A stretch of 52,819 nt of DNA from Hyphomicrobiales bacterium (GTDB lineage: Bacteria > Pseudomonadota > Alphaproteobacteria > Rhizobiales > Rhizobiaceae), in assembly GCA_021775495.1 (NCBI GenBank), contig JAJFHT010000201.1, positions 1 through 52,819 of the forward strand. The letters run 5' to 3'. The notes beneath the pieces are model-generated. The model was not told where the DNA came from and did not search any database. It worked only from the letters and a program-made list of their open reading frames with translations. Positions 1 through 9,566 of this stretch are shown here, in pieces. Position numbers and translations under genes: made by a program. Position 1 is the stretch's first letter, and each line of letters opens with the position of its first letter.

Positions 1-1
1 T

Positions 2-1141
2 TTATTTGGCGCGGCTCAACCGGATGATACGGCCATTGTCAGCGTCGGTCAGCAGGTAGATTGATCCGTCCTTTGCCACACTGACATCGCGAATGCGACC
101 GAATTCATCGGCAAACATCTGTTCTTCGGCGATGATCTTGCCATCACTGTTGCGTTGCAGCCGGGACAGAAGCTTGTATTTCAAAGCGCCGGCGAGGAAA
201 TTGCCTTGCCATTCGGGAAACATCGGCCCGTCGTAAACGGCGAGGCCGGATGGCGCGATTGACGGGTCCCAATAATATTCCGGTTGTTCGTAGCCGGGCG
301 CGCTGTGACCCTGACCGATCTTGAATCCGGAATAATGCCTGCCATAGCTGATGACCGGCCAGCCGTAGTTCTTGCCAGCGGCAGGCTGGTTGAGTTCATC
401 ACCGCCGCGTGCACCATGTTCGGTGATCCAGACCGAGCCGGTTGCCGGGTCGAATGCCGCCCCTTGCGGATTGCGATGGCCCTTAGACCAGAGTTCAGGC
501 AACCCGCTTTTGCCGTCGGCGAATGGATTGTCGGAGGGAACCGATCCGTCCTGGTTGATCCTGAGAACCGCCCCCGCGTGATCATGCATGTCCTGCGCAC
601 GGTTGCGCTTGCCACGGTCGCCAATTGTGAAGAACAAGGTGCCGTCCGGGTGCACAACCAGGCGGGAGCCGTAGTGACGTTTGATCCGGGTTTTCCTGTT
701 CATCGTGAAAATCGTTTTGACCGACTGCAACAGTGCACTTTCGCCATTGCGAACCAGGCGCGCGCGGGCGACCGCGGTTCCGGCGCCGCCATTTCCCGGC
801 TCGGAATAGGTGAAGAAAATCAGGCCGGACTGCCGGTAATCAGCTGCAACCGCGATATCGAGCAGACCGCCCTGACCGGCAGCCCTAACCTTCGGCAATC
901 CGGTGACGGGCTTCGAAACCCGGCCGTTTTCGACAATGCGTAACTGTCCGGACCGCTCGGTGACCAAGAGTGCGCCATCCGGTAGAAAGTCGAGCCCCCA
1001 GGGATGATCGAGTCCACGGGCGATTGTCTCGGCCAGAACACTTACTTTTTGCGTCCGAAAAACGGTATCCTCTGTCCATGAAACGGTCGTTGAGACGATG
1101 AGCAGCAGGCTGGCGAAGAGGACTGTCGGTGTCTGTTTCAT
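2..1141 (-). CDS. PQQ-dependent aldose sugar dehydrogenase, exported
   Basis: Oxidises aldose sugars in the periplasm with PQQ as cofactor, like soluble aldose dehydrogenases (YliI/Asd). Residues 1-22 form a Sec-type signal peptide with a hydrophobic core (LFASLLLIVSTTVSW). The rest is one six-bladed beta-propeller: HPWGLDFLPDG near residue 46, HYGSRL with the likely catalytic His156, GDRG at 174-177, GHRNPQG at 221-227 and EHGARGGDEL at 241-250. Length (379 aa) fits the family and the stop codon sits at positions 2-4, so the gene is complete. It is transcribed away from the PH-domain gene at 1217. Which sugar it uses, and whether the cell makes PQQ, cannot be read here. Confidence 0.9.
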   Translation of the reverse strand: MKQTPTVLFASLLLIVSTTVSWTEDTVFRTQKVSVLAETIARGLDHPWGLDFLPDGALLVTERSGQLRIVENGRVSKPVTGLPKVRAAGQGGLLDIAVAADYRQSGLIFFTYSEPGNGGAGTAVARARLVRNGESALLQSVKTIFTMNRKTRIKRHYGSRLVVHPDGTLFFTIGDRGKRNRAQDMHDHAGAVLRINQDGSVPSDNPFADGKSGLPELWSKGHRNPQGAAFDPATGSVWITEHGARGGDELNQPAAGKNYGWPVISYGRHYSGFKIGQGHSAPGYEQPEYYWDPSIAPSGLAVYDGPMFPEWQGNFLAGALKYKLLSRLQRNSDGKIIAEEQMFADEFGRIRDVSVAKDGSIYLLTDADNGRIIRLSRAK

Positions 1142-1216
1142 TGCGCGGATCCCTTCAGGTTCTTTGCTTAGAATACCATATCTGGTGTTGGATTCCGGAA
1201 AGGAAAGCCGCCAGAT

Positions 1217-1801
1217 GTGACAGGGTTCGCCGGTCGTGTATCCTGTCGCGTGACAACCGATATGGGCGAATCACGCGTGATACCGGCCGAAAACGACAAT
1301 GGTGAGGTCGATCCCGGCAGGGAGAACACATTGCTGTTCCAACCGTCATGGTTCGCATTGTTTCTGCCAACTGCCGTCATCGCCACCGGTTATGCAGTTG
1401 CGCTCGGCGTACTGCAGTTGCTCGGCAAGGGTGATGGAGCGTTTGCGCGTCTTTGCATCGTCGTTCTGGCACTGGGTGTTCCGCTCCTACTCGCCAACGC
1501 ACTCCTGCGGTATTTCACGATCCATATTCGATTTTTGTCCGACACAATTATTGTCCATCCGGGTTTCCCCAGGCGGAATGCACGGGAGATCGCATATCCG
1601 CTGATCCGTGACGTGCGTGTCTCGCAGGGGATGTCAGGAAAGTTGTCCAATAGCGGGACGCTGATCCTCGAACTTGTGACTGGACAGCGTGTCGCAATCG
1701 GCGACCTCGCCGAGCCGCACAAGGTCGAATCTGCGATGGAACTCCGGCTTGATGATGGCATTGAATCTGAGGAGAGGACCCGGGCCGCGGCCGTGCGATG
1801 A
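1217..1801 (+). CDS. Membrane protein with bacterial PH (YdbS/DUF304-like) domain
   Basis: Two hydrophobic helices (about residues 46-66 and 77-97) precede a short cytosolic beta-rich domain with the pattern of bacterial PH domains (IRFLSDTIIVHPGF, IAYPLIRDVRVSQG, LILELVTGQRVAIG). Proteins of this type are small inner-membrane proteins of unknown role. The chosen GTG start at 1217 follows a purine-rich GGAAAGGAAAG stretch. An ATG at 1262 would give a protein 15 residues shorter and is also possible. The gene stands alone, divergent from the sugar dehydrogenase. The 250 bases after it, up to greA, contain no gene that I can support. Confidence 0.65.
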   Translation: MTGFAGRVSCRVTTDMGESRVIPAENDNGEVDPGRENTLLFQPSWFALFLPTAVIATGYAVALGVLQLLGKGDGAFARLCIVVLALGVPLLLANALLRYFTIHIRFLSDTIIVHPGFPRRNAREIAYPLIRDVRVSQGMSGKLSNSGTLILELVTGQRVAIGDLAEPHKVESAMELRLDDGIESEERTRAAAVR

Positions 1802-2050
1802 AGTCAAAGCGGGGAAAGCGAAAACTCCCGCTTCAACCGCAGGCAATGAAACGGCTCCAAGGCCTGCGCAATCGCTAATTCGCTACCTGAATTTTTTCAC
1901 GTGAAATTGCTAAAATCATTGTTATATTATGCCATATCGGTTGGAACGGTTCCGTTGTGATTGCTTCGGAGACCGTTTTATTTTTGTCCTTGGCGCCTGT
2001 TTGAGATGTTTTGAAGCGGGCAGGGCAGGGCGCAGGAAAGGTCATGAAGA

Positions 2051-2524
2051 ATGAACAAGGTCCCGATGACGGCCGGCGGTTACGAGAATCTGAAGGAAGA
2101 ACTGCGCTGGCGCCAGCAGGAAGAGCGGCCGCGTATAATCGAGGCGATATCAGAAGCCCGCGCGCATGGTGACCTGTCCGAGAATGCCGAATATCACGCG
2201 GCAAAGGAAGCGCAGAGCCTGAACGAGGGCCGCGCCGCCGAACTGGAAGAACTGGTTGCCCGCGCCGAAGTGATTGATGTTTCAAAACTTTCCGGAGACA
2301 CCATCAAGTTCGGCGCAACCGTTTCGCTGATCGACGAAGATACGGAAGAAAAGAAGTCCTATCAGATCGTTGGCGATCAGGAGGCCGACGTGAAACAGGG
2401 ACGGATTTCGATATCGTCGCCGATTTCCCGGGCGCTGATCGGCAAAAGCGTCGGAGATACTGTGGAAGTCAACGCACCGGGTGGCGCGCGCGGCTACGAA
2501 ATCACTAAGATCGCCTTTCGCTGA
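2051..2524 (+). CDS. greA: Transcription elongation factor GreA
   Basis: Rescues backtracked RNA polymerase by inserting its coiled coil into the secondary channel and stimulating transcript cleavage. The 157-aa protein has the full family length. Residues 1-75 form the N-terminal coiled coil, with the acidic tip DLSENAEY at 41-48 (Asp41 and Glu44 are the expected catalytic acids). Residues 80-157 are the C-terminal FKBP-like domain, including the conserved [17 protein letters not shown] stretch. Start ATG 2051 is preceded by AGGAAAGG. A nearby ATG at 2044 is out of frame. It lies upstream of trxB and lsrB, an order also found in rhizobia. Confidence 0.96.
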   Translation: MNKVPMTAGGYENLKEELRWRQQEERPRIIEAISEARAHGDLSENAEYHAAKEAQSLNEGRAAELEELVARAEVIDVSKLSGDTIKFGATVSLIDEDTEEKKSYQIVGDQEADVKQGRISISSPISRALIGKSVGDTVEVNAPGGARGYEITKIAFR

Positions 2525-2708
2525 GCGACCAACTGCCGGGCTGGAATCGTGCCGATGGTTTGCTGACAAACCGTTGGGTGGTCGGTTGTGATGTCCTGGG
2601 GAGGACGGTGATCGAACCTTGCATGGGGCCGGGGGCAGCACCTACATATAGACGCCCATTCTTACAACGTTCCGCCTTTCCCGGGACATCGAAGCCGAGA
2701 GCACAGCC

Positions 2709-3683
2709 ATGAGCGACACACATTCCTCCGTTATCATCATTGGCTCGGGGCCTGCCGGTTATACCGCTGCGATCTATGCCGCACGAGCCATGCTACAGCC
2801 GACACTGATTGCCGGGATGGAGCAGGGCGGCCAGTTGATGATCACCACCGAAGTGGAAAACTATCCCGGATTTGCCGATCCGATCCAGGGACCATGGCTG
2901 ATGGGGGAGATGCTCAAACAGGCGGAAAATGTCGGAACCAATATCGTCAATGATCTGATCGTCGATGTGAATTTGTCCGTTCGGCCAATCGTGCTGACGG
3001 GGGATTCAGGGACACAATACAGCTGTGACTCACTGATCATCGCGACCGGTGCCCAGGCAAAATGGCTCAACATTCCAAGCGAGCAGACTTTCATGGGATA
3101 CGGCGTGTCGGCATGCGCCACCTGTGACGGGTTTTTCTATCGCGGCAAGGATGTTGTCGTTGTTGGCGGCGGCAACACCGCCGTGGAGGAAGCGCTCTAC
3201 CTCTCAAATCTTGCTCGTAAAGTGACCGTGGTCCACCGCCGGGACGAATTTCGTGCCGAAAAGATCCTGCAAAACCGGCTGTCGAAGAAAGACAATGTCG
3301 AAGTGATCTGGGACACGGTTCTTGAGGAAATAACCGGTGATGCTCCGAAGCCGCCAATGCCCGGTTCGGTCACCGGCGTCAGGCTGAAAAACGCCATCAC
3401 CGGGGCGGTGACGGAAATGCCGGTTGACGGTGTCTTCGTGGCCATCGGCCACGCGCCGGCCGTTTCGCTGTTCGAAGGCAAACTCAAGCAGAAACCAAAC
3501 GGCTACCTTTGGACCGCACCGGATTCCACTGCGACGGATGTGGCAGGAGTGTATGCTGCGGGCGATGTAACCGACGATTTATACCGGCAAGCCGTGACGG
3601 CAGCCGGACTTGGCTGCATGGCGGCGCTTGAAGCCGAGCACTATCTGGCAGAACTGGACGAACATCGCGAAGCCGCCGAATAA
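2709..3683 (+). CDS. trxB: Thioredoxin reductase
   Basis: FAD-dependent NADPH:thioredoxin oxidoreductase of the cytosolic thiol-redox system. Visible motifs are the FAD-binding GSGPAG at 12-17, the redox-active CATC at residues 136-139 (Cys136, Cys139), the NADPH-binding GGGNTAVEEA near 153-162, and the C-terminal FAD motif AAGDVTDDLYRQA. Its 324 aa match the low-molecular-weight bacterial family. The LysR regulator gene starts 20 bases downstream, so the two are probably co-transcribed. That pairing suggests a thiol-stress link, as is known for rhizobial trxB-lsrB. Confidence 0.96.
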   Translation: MSDTHSSVIIIGSGPAGYTAAIYAARAMLQPTLIAGMEQGGQLMITTEVENYPGFADPIQGPWLMGEMLKQAENVGTNIVNDLIVDVNLSVRPIVLTGDSGTQYSCDSLIIATGAQAKWLNIPSEQTFMGYGVSACATCDGFFYRGKDVVVVGGGNTAVEEALYLSNLARKVTVVHRRDEFRAEKILQNRLSKKDNVEVIWDTVLEEITGDAPKPPMPGSVTGVRLKNAITGAVTEMPVDGVFVAIGHAPAVSLFEGKLKQKPNGYLWTAPDSTATDVAGVYAAGDVTDDLYRQAVTAAGLGCMAALEAEHYLAELDEHREAAE

Positions 3684-3703
3684 CAGGCCGACGGGACGAA
3701 TTG

Positions 3704-4600
3704 ATGGCATTTGACTGGGATAAGCTGCGCGTGTTCCACGCGGTCGCCGAGGCTGGGTCTTTTACCCATGCCGCGGAGACCCTGCATCTGTCGCAGTCGG
3801 CAATTTCCCGGCAGGTCAGTTCGCTGGAACATGATATCGGCGTGCCATTGTTCATGCGCCACGCGCGCGGGCTGGTGCTGACCGAACAGGGCGATATTCT
3901 CTACCGCACGGCCCATGATGTGCTGGTGAAGCTTGAAAGTGTCAAAGCGCGCCTGACCGAAGCCAAGGATGTGCCTTCCGGGCCGTTGCGTGTGACGACG
4001 ACGGTTGGACTGGGCTCCGGGTGGCTGACGGAGCGGATCGACGAATTCGTAGAACTCTATCCCGATATCCAGTTGCAGCTCATTTTCAGCAATGAAGAGC
4101 TTGATCTGACCACCCGGAAAGCTGATTGCGCCATCCGGCTGCGCCAGCCACAGCAGCCGGATCTGATTCAACGGCGGCTGTTCACCGTGCATTTTCATGT
4201 GCTGGCCTCGCCGTCCTACGTCAACAAATATGGCGAGCCGGAAAATATCGCTGACCTCGACAACCACCGGATCATCACTTTCGGAGACGATACCCCGTCC
4301 TATCTGCGTGATGTGAACTGGTTGCAGATTGCCGGACGCGACGAAAACGACCCGCGCAAGGCTACGGCGCAGATCAACAATATCCTGTCAATCAAACGTG
4401 CCGTGCAGAAGGGTGCCGGTATCGCCATGCTGCCGGACTACATGATCGAAAAGGATTCCGGCCTGGTGCAATTGCTGCCTGAAACCGATGTTCCGTCTTT
4501 CGACACCTATTTTGCCTATCCAGAAAACCTGAAAAACCAGGCCCGACTGAAGGCGTTTCGCGATTTCATCATCGCCAAGGCGCGCAACTGGTCGTATTGA
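3704..4600 (+). CDS. lsrB: LysR-family regulator, LsrB-like
   Basis: LysR-type transcriptional regulator. Residues 4-63 are the winged helix-turn-helix (LRVFHAVAEAGSFTHAAE, LSQSAISRQVSSLE) and about 92-290 are the periplasmic-binding-like effector domain. The name rests on synteny: in Sinorhizobium and Agrobacterium the regulator directly after trxB is LsrB, which controls oxidative-stress and envelope genes. ATG 3704 is chosen over an adjacent upstream TTG at 3701. The protein has a single cysteine (KADCAIR, residue 142 from this start), which is odd because rhizobial LsrB is reported to sense peroxide through several cysteines. It is probably in an operon with trxB, and an AbcR-like sRNA follows on the same strand. 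Confidence 0.85.
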   Translation: MAFDWDKLRVFHAVAEAGSFTHAAETLHLSQSAISRQVSSLEHDIGVPLFMRHARGLVLTEQGDILYRTAHDVLVKLESVKARLTEAKDVPSGPLRVTTTVGLGSGWLTERIDEFVELYPDIQLQLIFSNEELDLTTRKADCAIRLRQPQQPDLIQRRLFTVHFHVLASPSYVNKYGEPENIADLDNHRIITFGDDTPSYLRDVNWLQIAGRDENDPRKATAQINNILSIKRAVQKGAGIAMLPDYMIEKDSGLVQLLPETDVPSFDTYFAYPENLKNQARLKAFRDFIIAKARNWSY

Positions 4601-4707
4601 CGGCATCGGACTGTTTATTGGGCAATGTGAGCCCTGCGCCTGGCGCATAGCTGCAATGCAAACAATGTTGGTTGTTATTCCGTCAGCAAATGCTCATATC
4701 TTAAACA

Positions 4708-4822
4708 TCTCAGGGGCGTGTTCCTCCTCCCATTTGCACCCCGTGAGTGTTCCCCTCTGGAGGTTTTGCTGAAAAGCAACTTCCAAAATTATCGACCGGG
4801 TCAGTTGGCCCGGTCTTTTTTT
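4708..4822 (+). ncRNA. abcR: Candidate AbcR (alpha-r15 family) trans-acting small RNA
   Basis: About 115 nt between lsrB and msrP with AbcR architecture: an exposed anti-Shine-Dalgarno stretch TTCCTCCTCCC (4721-4731), a second pyrimidine stretch TTCCCCTC (4750-4757), a bulged hairpin with GAAA loop (GGAGG..TTGCT-GAAA-AGCAA-CTTCC, 4759-4784) and a Rho-independent terminator. A -10-like TATCTT at 4697-4702 places the 5' end near 4708. AbcR RNAs are Hfq-dependent repressors of ABC-transporter mRNAs. In Sinorhizobium, as I recall, they lie beside lsrB, which is the same place as here. I see one copy, whereas several rhizobia have two in tandem. The 5' end is inferred. Confidence 0.72.
4794..4822 (+). 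terminator. Rho-independent terminator of the sRNA
   Basis: GACCGGG and CCCGGTC form a 7-bp GC-rich stem around an 8-nt loop, followed directly by seven T. It ends the candidate AbcR transcript. Confidence 0.85.
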
Positions 4823-4967
4823 GCCTGATCTTGGGGTTTCAGCGTTGTTCTTCGCCGTTGCCATGCCACTGCTTCAGCGCTTCACGGTGTGCCGAAACTG
4901 CGAATCCCGCTTTTTCTCGGGCTGTCCGCTGCGATCAACACATATTTCGGTGCTGATCCTATTGTTT

Positions 4968-5939
4968 CTACGTGTACAACCGTTCGTCCTTGATGTCCTT
5001 GTAGAGATCGGCCACCTGTTCGCCATAACCGTTGAACATACGGGTCTGGATATATAGGCCGGTCTCCAGGACACGTTCCTGTTTCTGTGACCAACGGGCA
5101 TGCGGGACACCCGGATTGACGTTGGCCCAGAATCCGTATTCGTTCGGTGCGATCTGCTCCCAGAAACTTGTCGGACGTTCATCGGTGAAGGTGATCTTGC
5201 GAATTGATTTGATCGATTTGAAACCGTATTTCCACGGCAGGGCGAGGCGAATGGGCGCGCCGAACTGTTTTGCCAACGGTTTGCCATAGGCTCCGGTCAC
5301 CATGAAGGCGAGGTCGTTCCGGGCTTCCGCCATCGTCACACCCTCGACATAGGGCCAGGGATACCAGACCTGCTTCAGGCCACTTGCCATGTCAGGATCG
5401 TTGAATGTCTCGAACCGGATGTATTTTGCTCCCGAGAGCGGTTTTGCCAGATCAACCAGTGCCGCCAGAGGGAAACCCGACCATGGCACCGTCATTGACC
5501 AGGCTTCGACGCAACGGTGCCGGTAGAGCCGTTCTTCTAGCGGAATCCTGCGAACCAAGTCATCAAACGCAATGGTGAAAGGTTTTTCCACCAGGCCATC
5601 AATGGAAATATCCCAAGGCCGGACAATCAGGCTCTGCGCCTCCTGCGATATCTCCTTGTGAGATCCGAATTCGTAGAAATTATTGTACCGGCTGTTGATT
5701 TCTTCGGGCGTGATGTCGCGCTCCAGTTTGTAGAGCGTGTTGCGTGTTGCCGGATAGAGATCGGCTGTCGGGTCCGGTTCGGCTCCGCGTCCGATGCCTG
5801 GCAATGTTGAAATCGCGGCGGCTGACAGAGCGCCGAAACCGAAGCTTTTCAACAGCGTACGGCGATTGAAAAACACATCTTCCGGAGTCGCCTGTGCTTC
5901 GGCAATTGTCCAAGCGGGACGTTGGTGAATTGAAACCAT
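4968..5939 (-). CDS. msrP: Protein-methionine-sulfoxide reductase catalytic subunit MsrP (YedY)
   Basis: Periplasmic molybdopterin enzyme that reduces methionine sulfoxide in proteins. The chosen ATG at 5939 has AGGAGTGG upstream and gives 323 aa. A twin-arginine signal (NRRTLLKSFGFGAL, residues 25-38) starts the export sequence. The Mo-ligating cysteine is Cys143 in YRHRCVEAWSM, and the sulfite-oxidase fold follows (PWKYGFKSIKSIRKI near the C-terminus). The usual membrane partner MsrQ (YedZ) is not next to it: downstream is the convergent sRNA/lsrB and upstream, about 100 bases away on the same strand, is the aminotransferase. Electron supply must therefore come from a gene elsewhere. Confidence 0.92.
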   Translation of the reverse strand: MVSIHQRPAWTIAEAQATPEDVFFNRRTLLKSFGFGALSAAAISTLPGIGRGAEPDPTADLYPATRNTLYKLERDITPEEINSRYNNFYEFGSHKEISQEAQSLIVRPWDISIDGLVEKPFTIAFDDLVRRIPLEERLYRHRCVEAWSMTVPWSGFPLAALVDLAKPLSGAKYIRFETFNDPDMASGLKQVWYPWPYVEGVTMAEARNDLAFMVTGAYGKPLAKQFGAPIRLALPWKYGFKSIKSIRKITFTDERPTSFWEQIAPNEYGFWANVNPGVPHARWSQKQERVLETGLYIQTRMFNGYGEQVADLYKDIKDERLYT

Positions 5940-6040
5940 GAAGTGGCCACTCCTATCAATGTGTTCACGGTGCGCGACCATAGGCGCGCACCCGGTCATC
6001 GCAAATCAAGGACGTTCACAATGCTGTGGGGCCGTTGATG

Positions 6041-7291
<1,251 letters not shown>

Positions 7292-7464
7292 TCAAACGAA
7301 TCAATATGATCGAAACTGTTCTAACCACCTGTCTCTTCGCACGATCTGGTCCGAACGCCGGTTTCAACTATTCGGATCATGCATTGGTGCATTCTATGTC
7401 CGATCAAAGCTGGCGCTGCAAGGGCAGTAAGCCAACGCCAATCAGAATTTTCAATTCGATGTGA

Positions 7465-7493
7465 TTGTTGAGCTCACGGGTTCTACCTATCTT
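7465..7493 (+). promoter_or_regulatory. Predicted sigma-70-type promoter of the EAL gene
   Basis: TTGTTG at 7465-7470 and TATCTT at 7488-7493 are separated by 17 bases, about 100 bases before the EAL-domain gene. It is the best promoter-like pair in the 347-base gap between aatA and the EAL gene. The rest of that gap holds the aatA upstream region and no gene that I can support. Confidence 0.4.
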
Positions 7494-7590
7494 GCACAAA
7501 TGTTAACCTGATCGTTGGATTCTCGGAGCCGAATGCTCGGATTTCGGTTCTCATGCATTTGGTCATGGCCATGCCGGTCAGACACGGCCT

Positions 7591-8403
7591 TTGGGACAAT
7601 TGGGGACAGACATCGTGCTGCCAAAAAATGCTGCGGGATTGCAGCGCCGGACTGACGGATCTTTGAGTGGAAATTGGGGCCCGTTCGAACTGCGCAGCGC
7701 CTTCCAGCCAATATTCGCGTTTCGTAACAAGAAAGTGGATATTTCCGCTTATGAAGCATTGATGCGGCCGTTCCTTGACGACCGTCCGGTGCCGCTTGCG
7801 ACATTCTTCCCGAGGGTGCCACTTGCAGAACGGGGTGCCGTGGAGGCGTTGGCGCGTCGTGTGCATCTGTTCAATGCCAGCAAATCAATTGGCGAAGACG
7901 CGTCGCTGTTCATCAATTTCAATCCATCCCTGTTCGCCGCTGGAGCGGACCGCCTGAAAGCGTTGGAAGAAATGCGGGACATACTGGCAGAAGTGAACCT
8001 GGACCCGAACCGGATAGTCTGTGAAGTGACCGAGCAGGAATCGACTTCGGAAACTTTATTACTCGATTTTGTCAACGCGTTGCGCAAGGAGGGATATCGA
8101 ATCGCGGTTGATGACTACGGTGCGGCTAGTTCGGATATTTCGCGCATTGAAAGTCTCAAACCAGACATTGTGAAATTCGATGCAAAGTGGGTGACCCGGC
8201 TGATGGCAACGAGTGCTGGTTACGATCTGCTCAAGCGAATGGTCTCGGGTTTCAGGAAGAACCGGATCAACACCGTTTTTGAAGGCATAGAAGAAAACTG
8301 GCAGGCCGAACTTGCGCGCAAATCAGGGGTCAGCATGGTGCAGGGTTTCGGCCTGGCGCGCCCCCAGATCGCACCGGTAAACTTCAAGCTGCCAACGGCA
8401 TGA
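7591..8403 (+). CDS. EAL-domain cyclic-di-GMP phosphodiesterase, apparently active
   Basis: Stand-alone EAL domain (270 aa) with no GGDEF, sensor or membrane segment, so probably a soluble c-di-GMP-specific phosphodiesterase. The catalytic set is present: Glu55 in EALMR, Asn111 in FINFNPS, Glu145 in CEVTEQE, Asp174-Asp175 in AVDDYGAA, Lys195 in IVKFD, Glu231 in FEGIEE and Gln251 in VQGFGLARP. The start is uncertain: no ATG lies in the right place, so TTG 7591 or 7600 or GTG 7615 must be used. The last base is 15 bases from the end of the convergent deiminase-like gene. With the degenerate EAL gene at 14607 it brackets the YcaO-TfuA block. Confidence 0.85.
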   Translation: MGQLGTDIVLPKNAAGLQRRTDGSLSGNWGPFELRSAFQPIFAFRNKKVDISAYEALMRPFLDDRPVPLATFFPRVPLAERGAVEALARRVHLFNASKSIGEDASLFINFNPSLFAAGADRLKALEEMRDILAEVNLDPNRIVCEVTEQESTSETLLLDFVNALRKEGYRIAVDDYGAASSDISRIESLKPDIVKFDAKWVTRLMATSAGYDLLKRMVSGFRKNRINTVFEGIEENWQAELARKSGVSMVQGFGLARPQIAPVNFKLPTA

Positions 8404-8418
8404 GGGCTGAATGACACT

Positions 8419-9558
8419 CTAACGGGTGTTGATTTCCTGCCGCTTCAACACTTTGCTGGCGCACCGAATGCTGCCGCCATGGGAGGCCAGATAGGTTGCT
8501 CCATAGACTGGAATCGCTTGGAATCCCAAGGATTCCCAGGCCTGCCGGTTCAACTCATCGAATGGCTGCAGATGTTCCTCGACATCGGAAAAATGCGGCA
8601 GCCAGACCATCGGGCTGTCCTCACCACTTCGGATTTGGTTCTCGACAATCACGTTGTTGTAGGCGTGCCAGTAGGCCCAGGCAGGCGGAGGACCGCCGTT
8701 CTGTTGAGGTGGCGGGGCGACATAGGGGATCTTGTTCCGTAAAACGCAGAACCCTTGCGCCTCCAGGCGTCCCGCACTGGCGTCGAGCCGGCGGGCAAAA
8801 AGTGGCAGCAAAGGTCCTTCGGTATCCGCGGTGCTGTGCACCTCGGCGACAAACAGGATCGGCTTGCCCTGTTCATTCTGCAGGCCGGTCAGGGAAACCG
8901 CGAGATCGACGTGAAATGGGGCCTGGAAGTATTCCTCATCCATTTCCGCAACGGATGAAGGTTCGGTCACATCACCCTTTTGATAGCCGAACAGCGACAT
9001 ATGCCTTGCATCAAATTCCTGATGAGCCAGCAATCCCTGTTTCCAGTGTCGGTCGTTTTGCGCCAAAGCAACGGTCTTTTTGATGCTGTCGGTGCCGACG
9101 ATCCTGAAGTCCGGTCCCACCAGCATGTTTCCGCCGGCCAAATGAATGCGATGTTCTTCCAGGGTGTCCGCCGAAGCCGCCTGCAACCACCGGGCGTGGC
9201 TGTTCGACCGTTCGCTGACGACATCAATGAAAACGCGCTGATTGTCGCGGTTGCTCACCAGAAAGGGGTCCTGGATCCAGATGTCGTCTTTTGTCATTTC
9301 GCCGTCTGACGGCGTGTCGATGATACTGATCTGGCAAGCCGGGGGAATCTGCTCCAGCCATTTCCGCAATTTGCCGAAGCTGCTCTTTTCCGAAATGATC
9401 AACAGGTTGAGCGCCCGGGGCAGGCTGGCGATGAGGCTTGCGAAGCTCTTCAGGCTGGGTTCGTTCGGTTCGACAAAGAGCGCAGGAGGCAATGCAACCG
9501 CCATTTCCTCGATTGCGCCACCGCAGTCCATCATCAGGTGAACATTTCCTGAAGACAT
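8419..9558 (-). CDS. Guanidine-modifying enzyme, protein-arginine/agmatine deiminase-like
   Basis: Likely hydrolyses a guanidino group (arginine to citrulline in a peptide, or a free substrate). The 379-aa chain carries the pentein-fold catalytic set in order: Asp97 in DDIWIQDPF, GGNMLVGPD at 142-150, His216-Val-Asp218 in FHVDLAVSL, the NNVIVEN strand at 301-307, and the nucleophile Cys366 in HGGSIRCASKV. The WIQD and HVD contexts resemble protein-arginine deiminases more than agmatine deiminase, but this is motif reading only. No signal peptide is visible, so it should be cytosolic. It starts 8 bases after tfuA in the same operon as YcaO. Substrate unknown; it might act on the 158-aa protein encoded first in the operon. 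Confidence 0.75.
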   Translation of the reverse strand: MSSGNVHLMMDCGGAIEEMAVALPPALFVEPNEPSLKSFASLIASLPRALNLLIISEKSSFGKLRKWLEQIPPACQISIIDTPSDGEMTKDDIWIQDPFLVSNRDNQRVFIDVVSERSNSHARWLQAASADTLEEHRIHLAGGNMLVGPDFRIVGTDSIKKTVALAQNDRHWKQGLLAHQEFDARHMSLFGYQKGDVTEPSSVAEMDEEYFQAPFHVDLAVSLTGLQNEQGKPILFVAEVHSTADTEGPLLPLFARRLDASAGRLEAQGFCVLRNKIPYVAPPPQQNGGPPPAWAYWHAYNNVIVENQIRSGEDSPMVWLPHFSDVEEHLQPFDELNRQAWESLGFQAIPVYGATYLASHGGSIRCASKVLKRQEINTR

Positions 9559-9566
9559 TGCCGATC

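Noticed and set aside
2525-2708. Terminator or leader regulator between greA and trxB
   Set aside because: A hairpin (GGTTTG/CAAACC) exists but no T-tract follows, so nothing definite can be called.
4823-4967. Second tandem AbcR copy before msrP
   Set aside because: No second CCTCC-type loop with hairpin and terminator is seen there.
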